Of a stretch of DNA of 11,996 bases, positions 1 to 7,987 are shown one piece after another. Position numbers and translations under genes: made by a program. This DNA comes from Halomonas sp. (GTDB lineage Bacteria; Pseudomonadota; Gammaproteobacteria; Pseudomonadales; Oleiphilaceae): contig SLIH01000029.1 of assembly GCA_007135745.1 (NCBI GenBank), forward strand, positions 1 to 11,996, in the 5' to 3' direction. Below the pieces are notes generated by a model. That model ran no database searches, was not told where the DNA came from, and worked only from the letters and a program-made list of their open reading frames with translations. Positions within the stretch are counted from its first letter, which is position 1. Each line of letters begins with the position of its first letter.

Positions 1-632
1 GCACCGCAGCTGATCAGAATCTTCATACAGGCGACCGCCGCCGCACCGGCACCCATACAGACGATACGCGCGTCTTCCAGCTTCTTCTCCTGAAGCTCAA
101 GCGCATTCAGCATACCGGCAGCTGTAACAATCGCAGTACCGTGCTGATCGTCATGGAAGATCGGCACATTGCACTGCTCAATCAGCGCCCGCTCGATCTC
201 AAAGCACTCAGGGGCCTTGATATCTTCCAGGTTGATGCCACCGAAAGTGTCCGCAATGCGCGCAACGGTTTCAATAAAGGCCTGAGGGCTCTCAGAGTTC
301 ACTTCGATATCGAAGACATCGATGCCGGCAAAACGCTTGAACAGAACCCCTTTACCTTCCATGACCGGCTTGCTGGCGAGCGCACCCAGATTGCCAAGAC
401 CCAGGATGGCGCTGCCGTCGGATATGACCGCTACCAGGTTGCCCTTGGCGGTATAGACATAAGCATTCTCAGGATCCTTCGCGATCTCCCGTACCGGCTC
501 GGCCACACCGGGGCTGTAAGCCAGTGACAGGTCACGAGAGGTCTGCGTCGGTTTGGTGATTTCGACACTGATCTTACCGGGGCGCGGCTTGGCGTGGTAA
601 TCCAGTGCTGCTTGTTTCATATCTTCAGACAT
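1..632 (-). CDS. maeB: NADP-type malic enzyme, 5' part (cut by window edge)
   Basis: Malic enzyme decarboxylates L-malate to pyruvate in the cytosol and yields NAD(P)H. Translating the minus strand gives 210 residues with the family landmarks in order: [10 protein letters not shown] with the catalytic Tyr (about residue 39), GKGVLFK with the catalytic Lys (about 94), the metal-binding Glu-Asp pair in NLEDIKAPE (136-137), FHDDQHGTA with the metal-binding Asp (161-162), and the start of the Rossmann fold, GAGAAAVA (194-201). The C-terminal half lies beyond base 1. It is therefore not visible whether this is the short form (about 420 aa) or the long form with a phosphotransacetylase-like tail. 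Two in-frame ATGs exist, at 638 and 632. GGAAG (640-644) lies 7 nt from the 632 ATG but only 1 nt from the 638 ATG, so 632 is preferred (MSEDMKQ). The gene follows rpmE in the same direction but is separated from it by a terminator and has its own candidate promoter. NADP rather than NAD preference is assumed from the family. Confidence 0.95.
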   Translation of the reverse strand, partial: MSEDMKQAALDYHAKPRPGKISVEITKPTQTSRDLSLAYSPGVAEPVREIAKDPENAYVYTAKGNLVAVISDGSAILGLGNLGALASKPVMEGKGVLFKRFAGIDVFDIEVNSESPQAFIETVARIADTFGGINLEDIKAPECFEIERALIEQCNVPIFHDDQHGTAIVTAAGMLNALELQEKKLEDARIVCMGAGAAAVACMKILISCG

Positions 633-751
633 TGCCATTCTTCCGTTCTGTGTTTTGAAAAACAGGGAACCGCGAAAACTGATCCGCGAAGACCCTGAAC
701 GGGACTCTCGGGAGCAGCTCCAGTACCGGGCAACTCCTGTTCAGGCGAGGC

Positions 752-781
752 ATTATCACGCGATTGACACACCTGAAACAA
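752..781 (-). promoter_or_regulatory. Candidate sigma-70 promoter of the malic enzyme gene
   Basis: On the minus strand, TTGTTT (776-781) and GATAAT (752-757) are separated by 18 nt. This would start transcription near 744 and give a leader of about 110 nt before the ATG at 632. The -10 is good and the -35 is moderate. It lies downstream of the rpmE terminator, where a promoter for this gene is expected. It is flanked by a 9-bp inverted repeat (797-805 and 713-721). Confidence 0.4.
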
Positions 782-834
782 GGGCCTGCTCCCCCGGGAG
801 CTGCTACCACAGAGACTCCCGACCCGGATAACGC

Positions 835-860
835 AAAAAGGGCGCACAAGAAGTGCGCCC
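835..860 (-). terminator. Rho-independent terminator of rpmE
   Basis: Read on the minus strand, GGGCGCAC (853-860) pairs perfectly with GTGCGCCC (840-847) across a 5-nt loop (848-852), and five U residues follow (835-839). A strong GC stem followed by a U tract, 46 nt past the rpmE stop codon, fits an intrinsic terminator. It separates rpmE from the malic enzyme gene. Confidence 0.88.
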
Positions 861-884
861 TCGAAAATCCTGACTGCTCTACTG

Positions 885-912
885 GAAGTAAAGCCTGCTC
901 AGGCTTTACTTC
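885..912. repeat. Perfect 12-bp inverted repeat spanning the rpmE stop codon
   Basis: GAAGTAAAGCCT (885-896) and AGGCTTTACTTC (901-912) are perfect reverse complements around a 4-nt loop (897-900). The right arm contains the rpmE stop codon (906-908), so the last codons of rpmE form one side of the hairpin. No U tract follows on either strand, and the true terminator is at 835-860. It is therefore better seen as an mRNA 3' structure (protective or processing) than as a terminator. Confidence 0.7.
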
Positions 913-1124
913 TTACCGCCAATCTTACCGCGAAAACGCTTGTTGAAGCGGTCAATCCGGCCACCGGTGTCCATCATCTTCTGCTTACCAGTGTAGAAGG
1001 GGTGACAGGCTGAACAGACATCCAACTGAATGTCGCGACCCAGAGTGGACCGGGTTTTGATCACGTTACCACAACTGCAGGTGGCCGTAACTTCCTGATA
1101 TTTTGGCTGAATATCGTAATTCAT
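906..1124 (-). CDS. rpmE: 50S ribosomal protein L31, zinc-binding form
   Basis: L31 (bL31) is a small protein of the large ribosomal subunit that bridges to the small subunit. The product is 72 aa, a normal length. It carries the four Cys of the zinc-binding (C+) type: C16 and C18 in TCSCGN, and C37 and C40 in VCSAC. The typical HPFYTGKQK segment and a basic C-terminus follow. The start is the ATG at 1122-1124 (MNYDIQP), with GAGG 6 nt upstream. A longer reading frame continues past 1124, but it has no family similarity and would run through the leader. The gene is divergent from priA and is probably a single-gene transcript, given its own promoter and terminator. The 3' end carries a palindrome across the stop codon. 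Confidence 0.97.
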   Translation of the reverse strand: MNYDIQPKYQEVTATCSCGNVIKTRSTLGRDIQLDVCSACHPFYTGKQKMMDTGGRIDRFNKRFRGKIGGKK

Positions 1125-1145
1125 GGCTGACCTCACTCTCCCAGG

Positions 1146-1223
1146 CAATGCCGCCACCCGATCTTTGTCGGGCACCGCATTTGAATCAGTACTTGATCCG
1201 GTGCAAACTCTCGGCCAGCACCG
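1146..1223 (-). promoter_or_regulatory. Structured 5' leader of rpmE (possible L31 autoregulatory element)
   Basis: The predicted rpmE leader contains two hairpins. The first is CGGTGC/GCACCG (1218-1223 with 1199-1204), with a 13-nt loop. The second is a two-part stem: AATGC/GCATT (1177-1181 with 1147-1151) outside, and CCCGA/TCGGG (1168-1172 with 1157-1161) around a 6-nt loop. The second ends about 20 nt before the rpmE start codon, just upstream of the Shine-Dalgarno sequence. Autoregulation of rpmE through its leader has been described in gammaproteobacteria. That this leader belongs to that class is inferred from position and structure only. Confidence 0.4.
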
Positions 1224-1242
1224 CAGTCAATTTGAGCGGCGC

Positions 1243-1270
1243 ATATTATCAGATTCACCGTCAGACGCAA
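1243..1270 (-). promoter_or_regulatory. Candidate sigma-70 promoter of rpmE
   Basis: On the minus strand, TTGCGT (1265-1270) and TAATAT (1243-1248) are 16 nt apart; an overlapping GATAAT (1245-1250) is an alternative -10. Transcription would start near 1236 and give a leader of about 110 nt. It is the only good -10 in the divergent region on this strand. I see no equally good promoter pointing to priA. Confidence 0.45.
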
Positions 1271-1293
1271 GCCAATATCCCAGGAGTCCCCAG

Positions 1294-3480
1294 TTGGCGG
1301 AGATCGCCCGCATCGCCCTTCCGCGCCCAGTAAGGCAGCTGTTTGACTACCTTGTCCCGGAGGGACTGGCTGTTCAGAATGGCCAGCGGGTCCGTATTCC
1401 TTTCGGTAATCAGGCGCTTCCCGGCATCATTGTTGAGCTTGACCCGAAGGATCCGGCAAAACGCGGACTCAAACCCATTCAGAATGCCCTGGAGGATTGG
1501 CCGGTTCTTCCCGAGGGAACACGTGAGCTGCTGCTCTGGGCGGCGCGTTATTACCAGCATCCTCCGGGCGAATGCCTGTTCGCCGCCCTGCCCCCGGCCC
1601 TGCGAAAAGGCGCCTCCGCAACCCTGGCCCAGACGGAATACTGGTGGCCTGGCGAGGAAGAACCCGATGCTCTGACGTCGCGAGCCCATCGACAGAAAGC
1701 TCTTTTGCAGTGGCTGCGGGAACACCCCGGCCAACCACGGCACGCCATCCGCACGGCTGGATTCGATGGCTCACTGCTGCAGGCACTGGAGAAGAAGGGG
1801 CTGGCCCTGCGCACCCACTCAAAACCCGCTCCGACAGAGCACGAGCCACTGCCGGACATCACTCCGCAGCCGCTCAACCCTGAACAACAGTGCGTACTCG
1901 AATCTCTGGAAGCCAATTCCCGCGGTTTTAACACACACCTGCTCTTCGGCATCACCGGCAGCGGCAAAACCGAGGTATACATCCATTACCTGATGCGACG
2001 TATCCGTCGGGCGGACGAGCCGTCGCAGTACCTGGTTCTGGTGCCTGAAATCAACCTCACACCCCAGACCATGGCACGCTTTCAGCGTTATTTCGGTTCA
2101 CGACTGGCCGTATGGCACTCCGCGCTCAACGCCACGGAACGTCTCCAGACCTGGTCCCGCGTGCGCGAAGGGGAACCGGTCATTGTGGTCGGCACCCGAT
2201 CGGCCGTGCTTCTGCCTTTCACTCGCCTGGACACACTGGTCGTTGACGAAGAACACGACGGCTCCTACAAGCAGAACGAAGGCTTCCGTTACTCGGCGCG
2301 GGATCTGGCCATCTACCGGGGCAGACTGTCCCAATGCCCGGTTGTGCTGGGCTCGGCAACCCCCTCGCTGGAGTCGCTGCACAATGCCCGCAGCGGTCGC
2401 TTTCATCTGCACACGCTCAATGTCCGAGCCGGCAACGCCAAGCTGCCGGGCATGCAGCTCATTGATGTGCGCAGCCGGCCGTTGCGCGGCGGCGTCTCTC
2501 CTCCGCTTCTTGAGGCGGTGGGCGAAACCCTGGCTCAGGGGGAACAGGCGCTGCTGTTTATCAATCGTCGGGGATTCTCGCCGGTGGTCATGTGCTTTGA
2601 CTGCGGAACACCTATCGACTGCCCCCAATGCGACGCCCGATTGACCTTCCATCGTCATGACAACTGCCTTCGCTGCCACCATTGCGGCCACCAACAGGCC
2701 ATGCCGCGGCGCTGCAATGACTGCGGCAGCGACAACCTGAATGCCGTGGGCCAGGGAACAGAGCGCACGGAAACCGTTCTACAGGAGCGCTTCCCCGAAA
2801 CACCCGTGCTGCGCATCGACCGCGACTCAACCCGCCGCCGGGGCCAGCTCGACCGCATGCTGGACCAGGTGCGCTCGGGCAGGCCCTGCATTCTGGTGGG
2901 CACCCAGATGCTGGCCAAGGGCCATGATTTTCCAGCGGTCACACTGGCCGGCGTACTGGATGCCGATGGCGGGCTTTTCAGCAGCGACTTCCGGGGGCCG
3001 GAGCACCTGGCTCAACTGCTGGTTCAGGTTGCCGGCCGTGCCGGTCGCGGCGAACGACCCGGTCGTGTGATGGTGCAGACCTGCCAGTCCGGGCACCCGC
3101 TTCTGCAGCAGCTCTGCCGGGGGGACTACCTGGAGGTGGCGGAGTCTCTTCTGCGCGAACGCAAACAGGCGGAGCTGCCGCCAGCAAGCTTCATGACAGC
3201 TTTTCGCGTGGAAAGCGGTGATATGGATACCAGCATGATGCTACTTGAAGACCTGGCCCGGCGCGCCCGCAGCGCGGATGAGGGTGTGATGATCATGGGC
3301 CCTTTCCCGGCCATCATGGCCCGCAAGGCGAACCGGTTCCGTGCCCAGCTGCTGCTGCAGCATACCCAGCGACCGCGACTGCATCGGCTCAGCAACCGCC
3401 TCTGTCTTTACCTGGAACAATTGCGCCCGGGGCGGCAGGTTCGCTGGAGCATCGACGTGGACCCCCTGAATATCGACTGA
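1294..3480 (+). CDS. priA: Primosomal protein N' (replication restart helicase PriA)
   Basis: PriA is a 3'-to-5' DNA helicase that recognises stalled forks and reloads the replisome. With a TTG start at 1294 the product is 728 aa, close to the 732 aa of E. coli. The start begins LAEIARIALPRP, matching the family N-terminus (3'-end-binding domain, 3BD). AGGAG (1282-1286) lies 7 nt upstream. The frame stays open back to an ATG at 1123, but that extension has no family similarity and covers the rpmE leader. Visible motifs are Walker A GITGSGKT (219-226), DEEH (318-321), GSATPSLES, eight zinc-ligand Cys in the usual pattern (C434, C437, C443, C446, C461, C464, C474, C477; an extra Cys at 458), LVGTQMLAKGHDF, and the arginine-finger segment QVAGRAGRG. 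The gene is divergent from rpmE. argS follows after 113 nt and has its own promoter. Confidence 0.97.
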   Translation: MAEIARIALPRPVRQLFDYLVPEGLAVQNGQRVRIPFGNQALPGIIVELDPKDPAKRGLKPIQNALEDWPVLPEGTRELLLWAARYYQHPPGECLFAALPPALRKGASATLAQTEYWWPGEEEPDALTSRAHRQKALLQWLREHPGQPRHAIRTAGFDGSLLQALEKKGLALRTHSKPAPTEHEPLPDITPQPLNPEQQCVLESLEANSRGFNTHLLFGITGSGKTEVYIHYLMRRIRRADEPSQYLVLVPEINLTPQTMARFQRYFGSRLAVWHSALNATERLQTWSRVREGEPVIVVGTRSAVLLPFTRLDTLVVDEEHDGSYKQNEGFRYSARDLAIYRGRLSQCPVVLGSATPSLESLHNARSGRFHLHTLNVRAGNAKLPGMQLIDVRSRPLRGGVSPPLLEAVGETLAQGEQALLFINRRGFSPVVMCFDCGTPIDCPQCDARLTFHRHDNCLRCHHCGHQQAMPRRCNDCGSDNLNAVGQGTERTETVLQERFPETPVLRIDRDSTRRRGQLDRMLDQVRSGRPCILVGTQMLAKGHDFPAVTLAGVLDADGGLFSSDFRGPEHLAQLLVQVAGRAGRGERPGRVMVQTCQSGHPLLQQLCRGDYLEVAESLLRERKQAELPPASFMTAFRVESGDMDTSMMLLEDLARRARSADEGVMIMGPFPAIMARKANRFRAQLLLQHTQRPRLHRLSNRLCLYLEQLRPGRQVRWSIDVDPLNID

Positions 3481-3498
3481 CCCGGAGCGGACTGCTCA

Positions 3499-3527
3499 TT
3501 GAGTCAGACCCCTCTTTCCCGGATAAT
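3499..3527 (+). promoter_or_regulatory. Sigma-70 promoter of argS
   Basis: TTGAGT (3499-3504) and GATAAT (3522-3527) are separated by the ideal 17 nt. They lie just past the priA stop codon, in the right direction for argS. The expected start is near 3534, giving a leader of about 60 nt. It would drive argS and the SPOR-domain gene. No terminator is seen between priA and this promoter. Confidence 0.62.
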
Positions 3528-3593
3528 ACGCGCTCGCCATGGTCGTGATGCGGCCATGCACACCCTTCCCATCCAGACGAGTTCCTGACTGGC

Positions 3594-5348
3594 ATGAAAG
3601 AAAAGATTGCTGAGCTGTTGAACAGCGCCGTGAGCCACCTTAAAGAAACGGGCGCATTCCCCGCGGATTACAACCCGGAGATTACGGTCGAGAACGCACG
3701 CGACAAAGCCCATGGAGATTTCGCCACCAACCTGGCCCTTAAATCCTCCAAAGTCGCCGGCATGAAACCTCGGGAGCTGGCAGAACGCATCATTGAAAGC
3801 CTGCCGAGCGATCCCGCCGTTCGCGACACGGAAATCGCCGGCCCGGGCTTCATCAACTTCTTTCTCAACGAGGCCAGCCACCTTGAGATCATCCGGGAAG
3901 TGGTTGAGCAGGGAACGGATTTCGGACTCTCCCGGCAGGGACAGGGGCAACGCATACAGGTCGAATTTGTCTCCGCCAACCCAACCGGCCCCCTTCACGT
4001 CGGGCACGGGCGCGGTGCAGCCTACGGGGCCAGCGTGGCGGATCTGCTCGAAGCCGTCGGCTATGACGTACACCGGGAATATTACGTTAACGACGCTGGC
4101 CGCCAGATGACGATCCTGGCGGTGAGCGTCTGGCTGCGTTACCTGGAACTCCAGGGCGAGTCGCTCAGCTTTCCGGCCAATGGCTACCGGGGCGAATACA
4201 TCATCGATATCGCTCGCCAGTTGCAGAAAGACCACGGTGATAAGCTGCATCACCCGACCGCGTCCGTTCTGTCAGACCTTCCACCGGATGAGCCCGACGG
4301 AGGGGACAAGGAAACCTACATCGACGCACTGGTCGAGCGTTGTCGCAAACTCGTTGGCGAAGCCGCCTTTGCGCGCATCTTCGATCTCGGGCTGAACGCC
4401 ATCCTCGGTGATATTCGTCAGGACCTTTCTGCCTTCAACGTGGATTTCCAGCAATGGTTCTCCGAGCGCAGTATCCAGACGAACGTGAGCGAGGCGCTGA
4501 AGATTCTCGACGAGAAGGGTTATCTCTACGAGCAGGAGGGCGCCACCTGGTTCCGTTCCACCGACTTTGGCGATGACAAGGACCGCGTGGTGCGTCGCGA
4601 TAATGGCGAAACCACCTACTTTGCCTCCGACATCGCGTATCATCTCAACAAGTTTGATCGCGGCTTTGATCGGGTCATCAACATCTGGGGGGCCGACCAC
4701 CACGGCTACATCACCCGGGTGAAGGCAGCCATTGAGGCGCTCGGCATTGATCCTACCAGGCTTGAAATACGGCTGGTGCAGTTCGCCATTCTCTATCGCG
4801 GCAGCGAGCGGCTTTCCATGTCCACCCGCTCCGGATCCTTTGTCACGCTGAGGGAACTGCGCGAGGAGGTAGGCAAGGATGCGGCCCGTTTCTTCTATGT
4901 TACCCGCAAAGCCGAACAGCACATGGATTTCGATCTGGAGCTGGCCAAGTCGGAAAGCAAGGACAACCCCGTGTACTATATCCAGTATGCCCATGCCCGC
5001 GTGTGCAGCATGCTGGCAAAGCTGCGCTCCATGGAAGCCTCACAACCAACCTCCGTGAACTCCGACACACTGGCGCCGCTGACACTGGAGGACGAGAAGG
5101 ACCTTGCGGCGATGATGGCCCGCTACCCGGAAGTTCTGGCCCGCGCCGCCGAACAGCTGGAACCTCATCAGCTGACCCATTATCTTCGGGAGCTGGCGGG
5201 ACGCTTCCACACCTACTATAACGCGCACAAGGTGCTGGTGGATGACCCGGAACTGCGGGAAGCACGGGTGGCGCTTTCCCTGGCCGTACGCCAGATCATC
5301 GCCAACGGGCTGGGTCTGCTGGGTGTCAGCGCTCCCGAATCCATGTAA
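3594..5348 (+). CDS. argS: Arginine-tRNA ligase
   Basis: Class I aminoacyl-tRNA synthetase that charges tRNA-Arg with arginine in the cytosol using ATP. It is 584 aa, against about 580-587 in relatives. The N-terminal tRNA-binding domain ([20 protein letters not shown]) is followed by the HIGH signature as HVGHG (135-139). Then come the catalytic segments [11 protein letters not shown] and [10 protein letters not shown] (KMSKS-equivalent loop, about 408-417). As usual for many ArgRS, this loop lacks the canonical KMSKS lysine. A C-terminal helical anticodon-binding (DALR) domain runs from about [13 protein letters not shown] to the end. The ATG at 3594 gives the expected start ([12 protein letters not shown]). 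The ribosome-binding site is weak: no clear AGGAG, only GAG 13 nt upstream. The SPOR-domain gene follows after 17 nt, so the two are probably cotranscribed. Confidence 0.98.
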   Translation: MKEKIAELLNSAVSHLKETGAFPADYNPEITVENARDKAHGDFATNLALKSSKVAGMKPRELAERIIESLPSDPAVRDTEIAGPGFINFFLNEASHLEIIREVVEQGTDFGLSRQGQGQRIQVEFVSANPTGPLHVGHGRGAAYGASVADLLEAVGYDVHREYYVNDAGRQMTILAVSVWLRYLELQGESLSFPANGYRGEYIIDIARQLQKDHGDKLHHPTASVLSDLPPDEPDGGDKETYIDALVERCRKLVGEAAFARIFDLGLNAILGDIRQDLSAFNVDFQQWFSERSIQTNVSEALKILDEKGYLYEQEGATWFRSTDFGDDKDRVVRRDNGETTYFASDIAYHLNKFDRGFDRVINIWGADHHGYITRVKAAIEALGIDPTRLEIRLVQFAILYRGSERLSMSTRSGSFVTLRELREEVGKDAARFFYVTRKAEQHMDFDLELAKSESKDNPVYYIQYAHARVCSMLAKLRSMEASQPTSVNSDTLAPLTLEDEKDLAAMMARYPEVLARAAEQLEPHQLTHYLRELAGRFHTYYNAHKVLVDDPELREARVALSLAVRQIIANGLGLLGVSAPESM

Positions 5349-5365
5349 TCGGCTGAACAGGTACA

Positions 5366-5926
5366 ATGAGCAAAAAAGGTTCCCGTAACAGCAGCACAAC
5401 CGGAAAAAGCAAAGGCAATGCATCCTTCGGGTGGCTTATACCGGTTGCTGCCGTATCAGCATTCGTTGGGTTCATTGTCTATCTCAACTCAATCGACCCC
5501 GACAGCACGGCTGATCAGCCTGCCCTGTCGGCCCCGGAAGCGACCCCGGATCCTGAAACCCGGGAAGAACGCGGCGAACCCAACTTCCGCTTCTATGACA
5601 TGTTGCCGGAGTCGGAAGTTGTAACGCCGGATGTGGAAGCCTATGAACCAGGCCCGGGAATGGCGGACCGCAATCTGGAATACATTCTTCAGGTAGGCTC
5701 ATTCCGGTCTGAGGGGGATGCTGAACGACAGCGCGCGGAGGTAGGCTTTCAGGGCCTGCAGGCCTACATCAATGAGGTCAGCACCAATGAAGGCTCCGTC
5801 TGGTACCGGGTGATGGTGGGGCCTTTTGACTCCCGCAGCGAGATGAATCGGGCCGTGGACCGTCTGGTCGCCATCAACATCCAACCCCTGGTAAGGCAAA
5901 GAACGACCGAGTCGTCCGAGGAATAG
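5366..5926 (+). CDS. Membrane-anchored SPOR-domain protein (FtsN-like)
   Basis: A 186-aa bitopic inner-membrane protein. It has a short basic cytoplasmic N-terminus (1-20), one membrane segment (about 22-40, FGWLIPVAAVSAFVGFIVYL), a Pro/Glu-rich periplasmic linker (about 45-103) and a C-terminal SPOR domain (about 105-178). The SPOR repeats YILQVGSFRSEGDAERQ and YRVMVGPFDSRSEMNRA are clear. The linker carries FRFYDMLPESEV, a short conserved segment I know from SPOR proteins encoded next to argS. SPOR domains bind peptidoglycan lacking stem peptides at division sites, so a role in septation or wall remodelling is likely. Pseudomonas has a similar gene at the same place between argS and hslV. 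The start is the ATG at 5366 with AGGT just upstream. It is shorter than E. coli FtsN (319 aa), so calling it FtsN itself is not justified. Confidence 0.9.
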   Translation: MSKKGSRNSSTTGKSKGNASFGWLIPVAAVSAFVGFIVYLNSIDPDSTADQPALSAPEATPDPETREERGEPNFRFYDMLPESEVVTPDVEAYEPGPGMADRNLEYILQVGSFRSEGDAERQRAEVGFQGLQAYINEVSTNEGSVWYRVMVGPFDSRSEMNRAVDRLVAINIQPLVRQRTTESSEE

Positions 5927-5985
5927 TCCCGCCTGACGGGGAATCCTCCGCCGCATTACCAACGGCTTAAAGTTTTCCGGCTTCC

Positions 5986-6012
5986 CTTGAATTTAGCGGC
6001 TTCAGCCATCAT
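5986..6012 (+). promoter_or_regulatory. Candidate heat-shock (sigma-32) promoter of hslVU
   Basis: CTTGAAT (5986-5992) resembles the sigma-32 -35 element CTTGAAA. CCATCAT (6006-6012), 13 nt later, partly matches the -10 consensus CCCCATNT. It sits about 90 nt before hslV, which is heat-shock controlled in E. coli. The -35 is good and the -10 only fair. The 175-nt gap after the SPOR gene otherwise shows only a weak 4-bp hairpin (CCCG/CGGG) with no U tract. Confidence 0.45.
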
Positions 6013-6101
6013 ATGGCCTGCACGACCGACTGGATCACAGGGGCGGGGCGTCTTCACTCACCGCTGCCGCCTGCAAAATGCCACAACCCTCTGGAGCAGC
6101 A

Positions 6102-6632
6102 ATGACAACCATTCTTTCCGTTCGCCGAGAGGACAGTGTCGCCATGGGTGGCGACGGCCAGGTCTCGCTGGGCAATACCGTCATGAAAGGCAATGCCCGC
6201 AAGGTTCGCCGACTCTACAACGATCAGGTGCTGGCCGGCTTTGCCGGCGGTACCGCCGATGCCTTCACCCTGTTCGAGCGTTTTGAAGCCCAGCTGGAAA
6301 AACACCAGGGCAACCTGACTCGGGCCGCCGTGGAACTGGCCAAGGACTGGCGCACGGATCGTGCACTGCGCCGACTTGAAGCCATGCTGGCCGTGGCTGA
6401 CAAACATACCTCGCTCATCATCACCGGTAACGGCGATGTCATTGAACCCGAACAGAGCCTGATCGCCATGGGCTCCGGCGGGCCCTATGCCCAGGCCGCC
6501 GCCCGGGCGTTACTGGAGAATACGGACTTATCGGCCCGGGAAATCACCGAAAAGGGCCTGGATATCGCCGCCGACATCTGCGTTTACACCAATCACAACC
6601 GCTCGCTGGAAGAACTCAACAGCAGCGACTGA
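6102..6632 (+). CDS. hslV: ATP-dependent protease peptidase subunit HslV
   Basis: HslV (ClpQ) forms the double hexameric proteolytic core of the HslUV protease in the cytosol, a bacterial relative of proteasome beta subunits. The 176-aa product equals the E. coli length and is highly similar throughout: [57 protein letters not shown]. Removal of the initiator Met exposes Thr as the N-terminal nucleophile (MTTIL). This fixes the start at 6102, with GGAG (6093-6096) 5 nt upstream. An in-frame ATG at 6078 would add eight residues, bury the catalytic Thr and has no comparable ribosome-binding site. hslU begins 11 nt after the stop, so the two subunits are translated from one mRNA. Confidence 0.98.
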   Translation: MTTILSVRREDSVAMGGDGQVSLGNTVMKGNARKVRRLYNDQVLAGFAGGTADAFTLFERFEAQLEKHQGNLTRAAVELAKDWRTDRALRRLEAMLAVADKHTSLIITGNGDVIEPEQSLIAMGSGGPYAQAAARALLENTDLSAREITEKGLDIAADICVYTNHNRSLEELNSSD

Positions 6633-6643
6633 CAGGAGTTGCC

Positions 6644-7972
6644 ATGCCTTCCATGACACCCCGCGAAATTGTTGACGAACTCAATCGCCACATCATTGGC
6701 CAGGACCAGGCCAAACGCTCCGTGGCCATTGCCCTGCGCAACCGTTGGCGGCGTATGCGCGCTGACAGGGAAATTCAGGACGAGATCACCCCAAAGAACA
6801 TCCTGATGATTGGCCCTACTGGCGTGGGCAAAACCGAAATCGCCCGCCGTCTGGCAAAGCTCGCCGATGCTCCCTTTATCAAGGTCGAAGCAACGAAGTT
6901 CACCGAGGTGGGTTATGTAGGCCGAGATGTGGAATCCATCATCCGCGACCTGGCGGACAACGCCGTGTCCATGCTCCGGGAAAAAGAAATGAACCGGGTT
7001 CGGGACCGCGCCATGGACGCGGCCGAAGACCGCATCCTCGATGCGCTGCTTCGCCCACCGCGCGATGGCGAGCAACAACAGGCGCAGGACAGCTCAAGCA
7101 CACGGCAACTGTTCCGCAAAAAGCTTCGCGAAGGCGATCTGGACGACAAGGAAATCGAAATCGAGGTCCAGTCCCACCCCGCCGGCGTGGAAATCATGGC
7201 GCCGCCCGGCATGGAGGAGATGACCAATCAGCTCCAGAGCCTGTTTTCCAATATGTCCGGTGACCGCCGTAAAACCCGAAAGATGCGGGTGGCGGATGCG
7301 TTCGAGCAGATCCGCGAGGAAGAAGCGGCAAAGCTGGTCAACGAAGAGGAAATCAAACAACGAGCCATCCAGGTGGTCGAGCAGAATGGCATCGTTTTTC
7401 TCGACGAACTGGACAAGGTCGCCCGGAAATCCGAACAGCAGGGCTCTTCCGACGTCTCACGGGAAGGTGTCCAGCGGGATCTGTTGCCGCTGATTGAAGG
7501 CAGCACGGTGAGTACAAAGTTCGGCATGGTGCGCACCGATCACATCCTGTTTATTGCCTCGGGCGCCTTCCATCTGACCAAACCCTCGGATCTCATCCCC
7601 GAACTCCAGGGGCGGCTGCCTATCCGGGTGGAACTGAAGGCGCTGACGCCCGATGATTTCAAGCGCATCCTGACCGAGCCCAGAGCATCTCTGGTGGAGC
7701 AGTACCGCGCTCTTATGGCCGCCGAGGATGTGGAGCTCAGCTTCACCCCCGAAGCGATCGACCGCATTGCCGAAATCTCCTGGAAGGTGAACGAAACCAC
7801 CGAAAATATTGGCGCAAGGCGTTTGCATACGGTAATGGAAAAGCTCCTGGACGAGGTGTCCTATCAGGCCGGAGATTCATTGACCACCGCTTTCGAAGTG
7901 ACCGCGGACTACGTCAACGAGCAGCTCGGTGAACTGTCGGAAGACCAGGACCTGAGCCGCTACATTCTCTGA
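6644..7972 (+). CDS. hslU: ATP-dependent protease ATPase subunit HslU
   Basis: HslU (ClpY) is the AAA+ hexameric unfoldase that feeds substrates into HslV. It is 442 aa (E. coli 443). Visible features are the N-terminal [24 protein letters not shown], Walker A GPTGVGKT (57-64), the pore loop GYVG (90-93), and a variable intermediate (I) domain (about residues 110-240). Then come Walker B with LDELDK (about 253-258), the GRLPIRVEL sensor region, [10 protein letters not shown] (sensor 2), and the C-terminal tail LSRYIL that docks into HslV to activate it. The start ATG at 6644 has AGGAG 5 nt upstream. The I domain is Glu/Gln-rich ([11 protein letters not shown]), as in relatives. It follows hslV at 11 nt and precedes the DUF971 gene at 15 nt, making a three-gene unit. 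Confidence 0.98.
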   Translation: MPSMTPREIVDELNRHIIGQDQAKRSVAIALRNRWRRMRADREIQDEITPKNILMIGPTGVGKTEIARRLAKLADAPFIKVEATKFTEVGYVGRDVESIIRDLADNAVSMLREKEMNRVRDRAMDAAEDRILDALLRPPRDGEQQQAQDSSSTRQLFRKKLREGDLDDKEIEIEVQSHPAGVEIMAPPGMEEMTNQLQSLFSNMSGDRRKTRKMRVADAFEQIREEEAAKLVNEEEIKQRAIQVVEQNGIVFLDELDKVARKSEQQGSSDVSREGVQRDLLPLIEGSTVSTKFGMVRTDHILFIASGAFHLTKPSDLIPELQGRLPIRVELKALTPDDFKRILTEPRASLVEQYRALMAAEDVELSFTPEAIDRIAEISWKVNETTENIGARRLHTVMEKLLDEVSYQAGDSLTTAFEVTADYVNEQLGELSEDQDLSRYIL

Positions 7973-7987
7973 CGGGGCGCTGAAGCG

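Noticed and set aside
764..946. 60-codon plus-strand frame across the gap between rpmE and the malic enzyme gene
   Set aside because: It runs through the rpmE terminator and the palindrome, has no ribosome-binding site, and its composition is explained by these elements.
3504..4994. Two long minus-strand open frames (249 and 240 codons) opposite argS
   Set aside because: Shadows of argS codon usage; the plus strand encodes an unbroken ArgRS with all motifs.
5927..5943. CCCG/CGGG hairpin after the SPOR-domain gene as a terminator
   Set aside because: Only 4 bp of stem and no U tract, so termination between the SPOR gene and hslV is not supported.
6078..6101. ATG at 6078 as the hslV start
   Set aside because: It would put eight extra residues before the catalytic N-terminal Thr and lacks a good ribosome-binding site; the ATG at 6102 has both.
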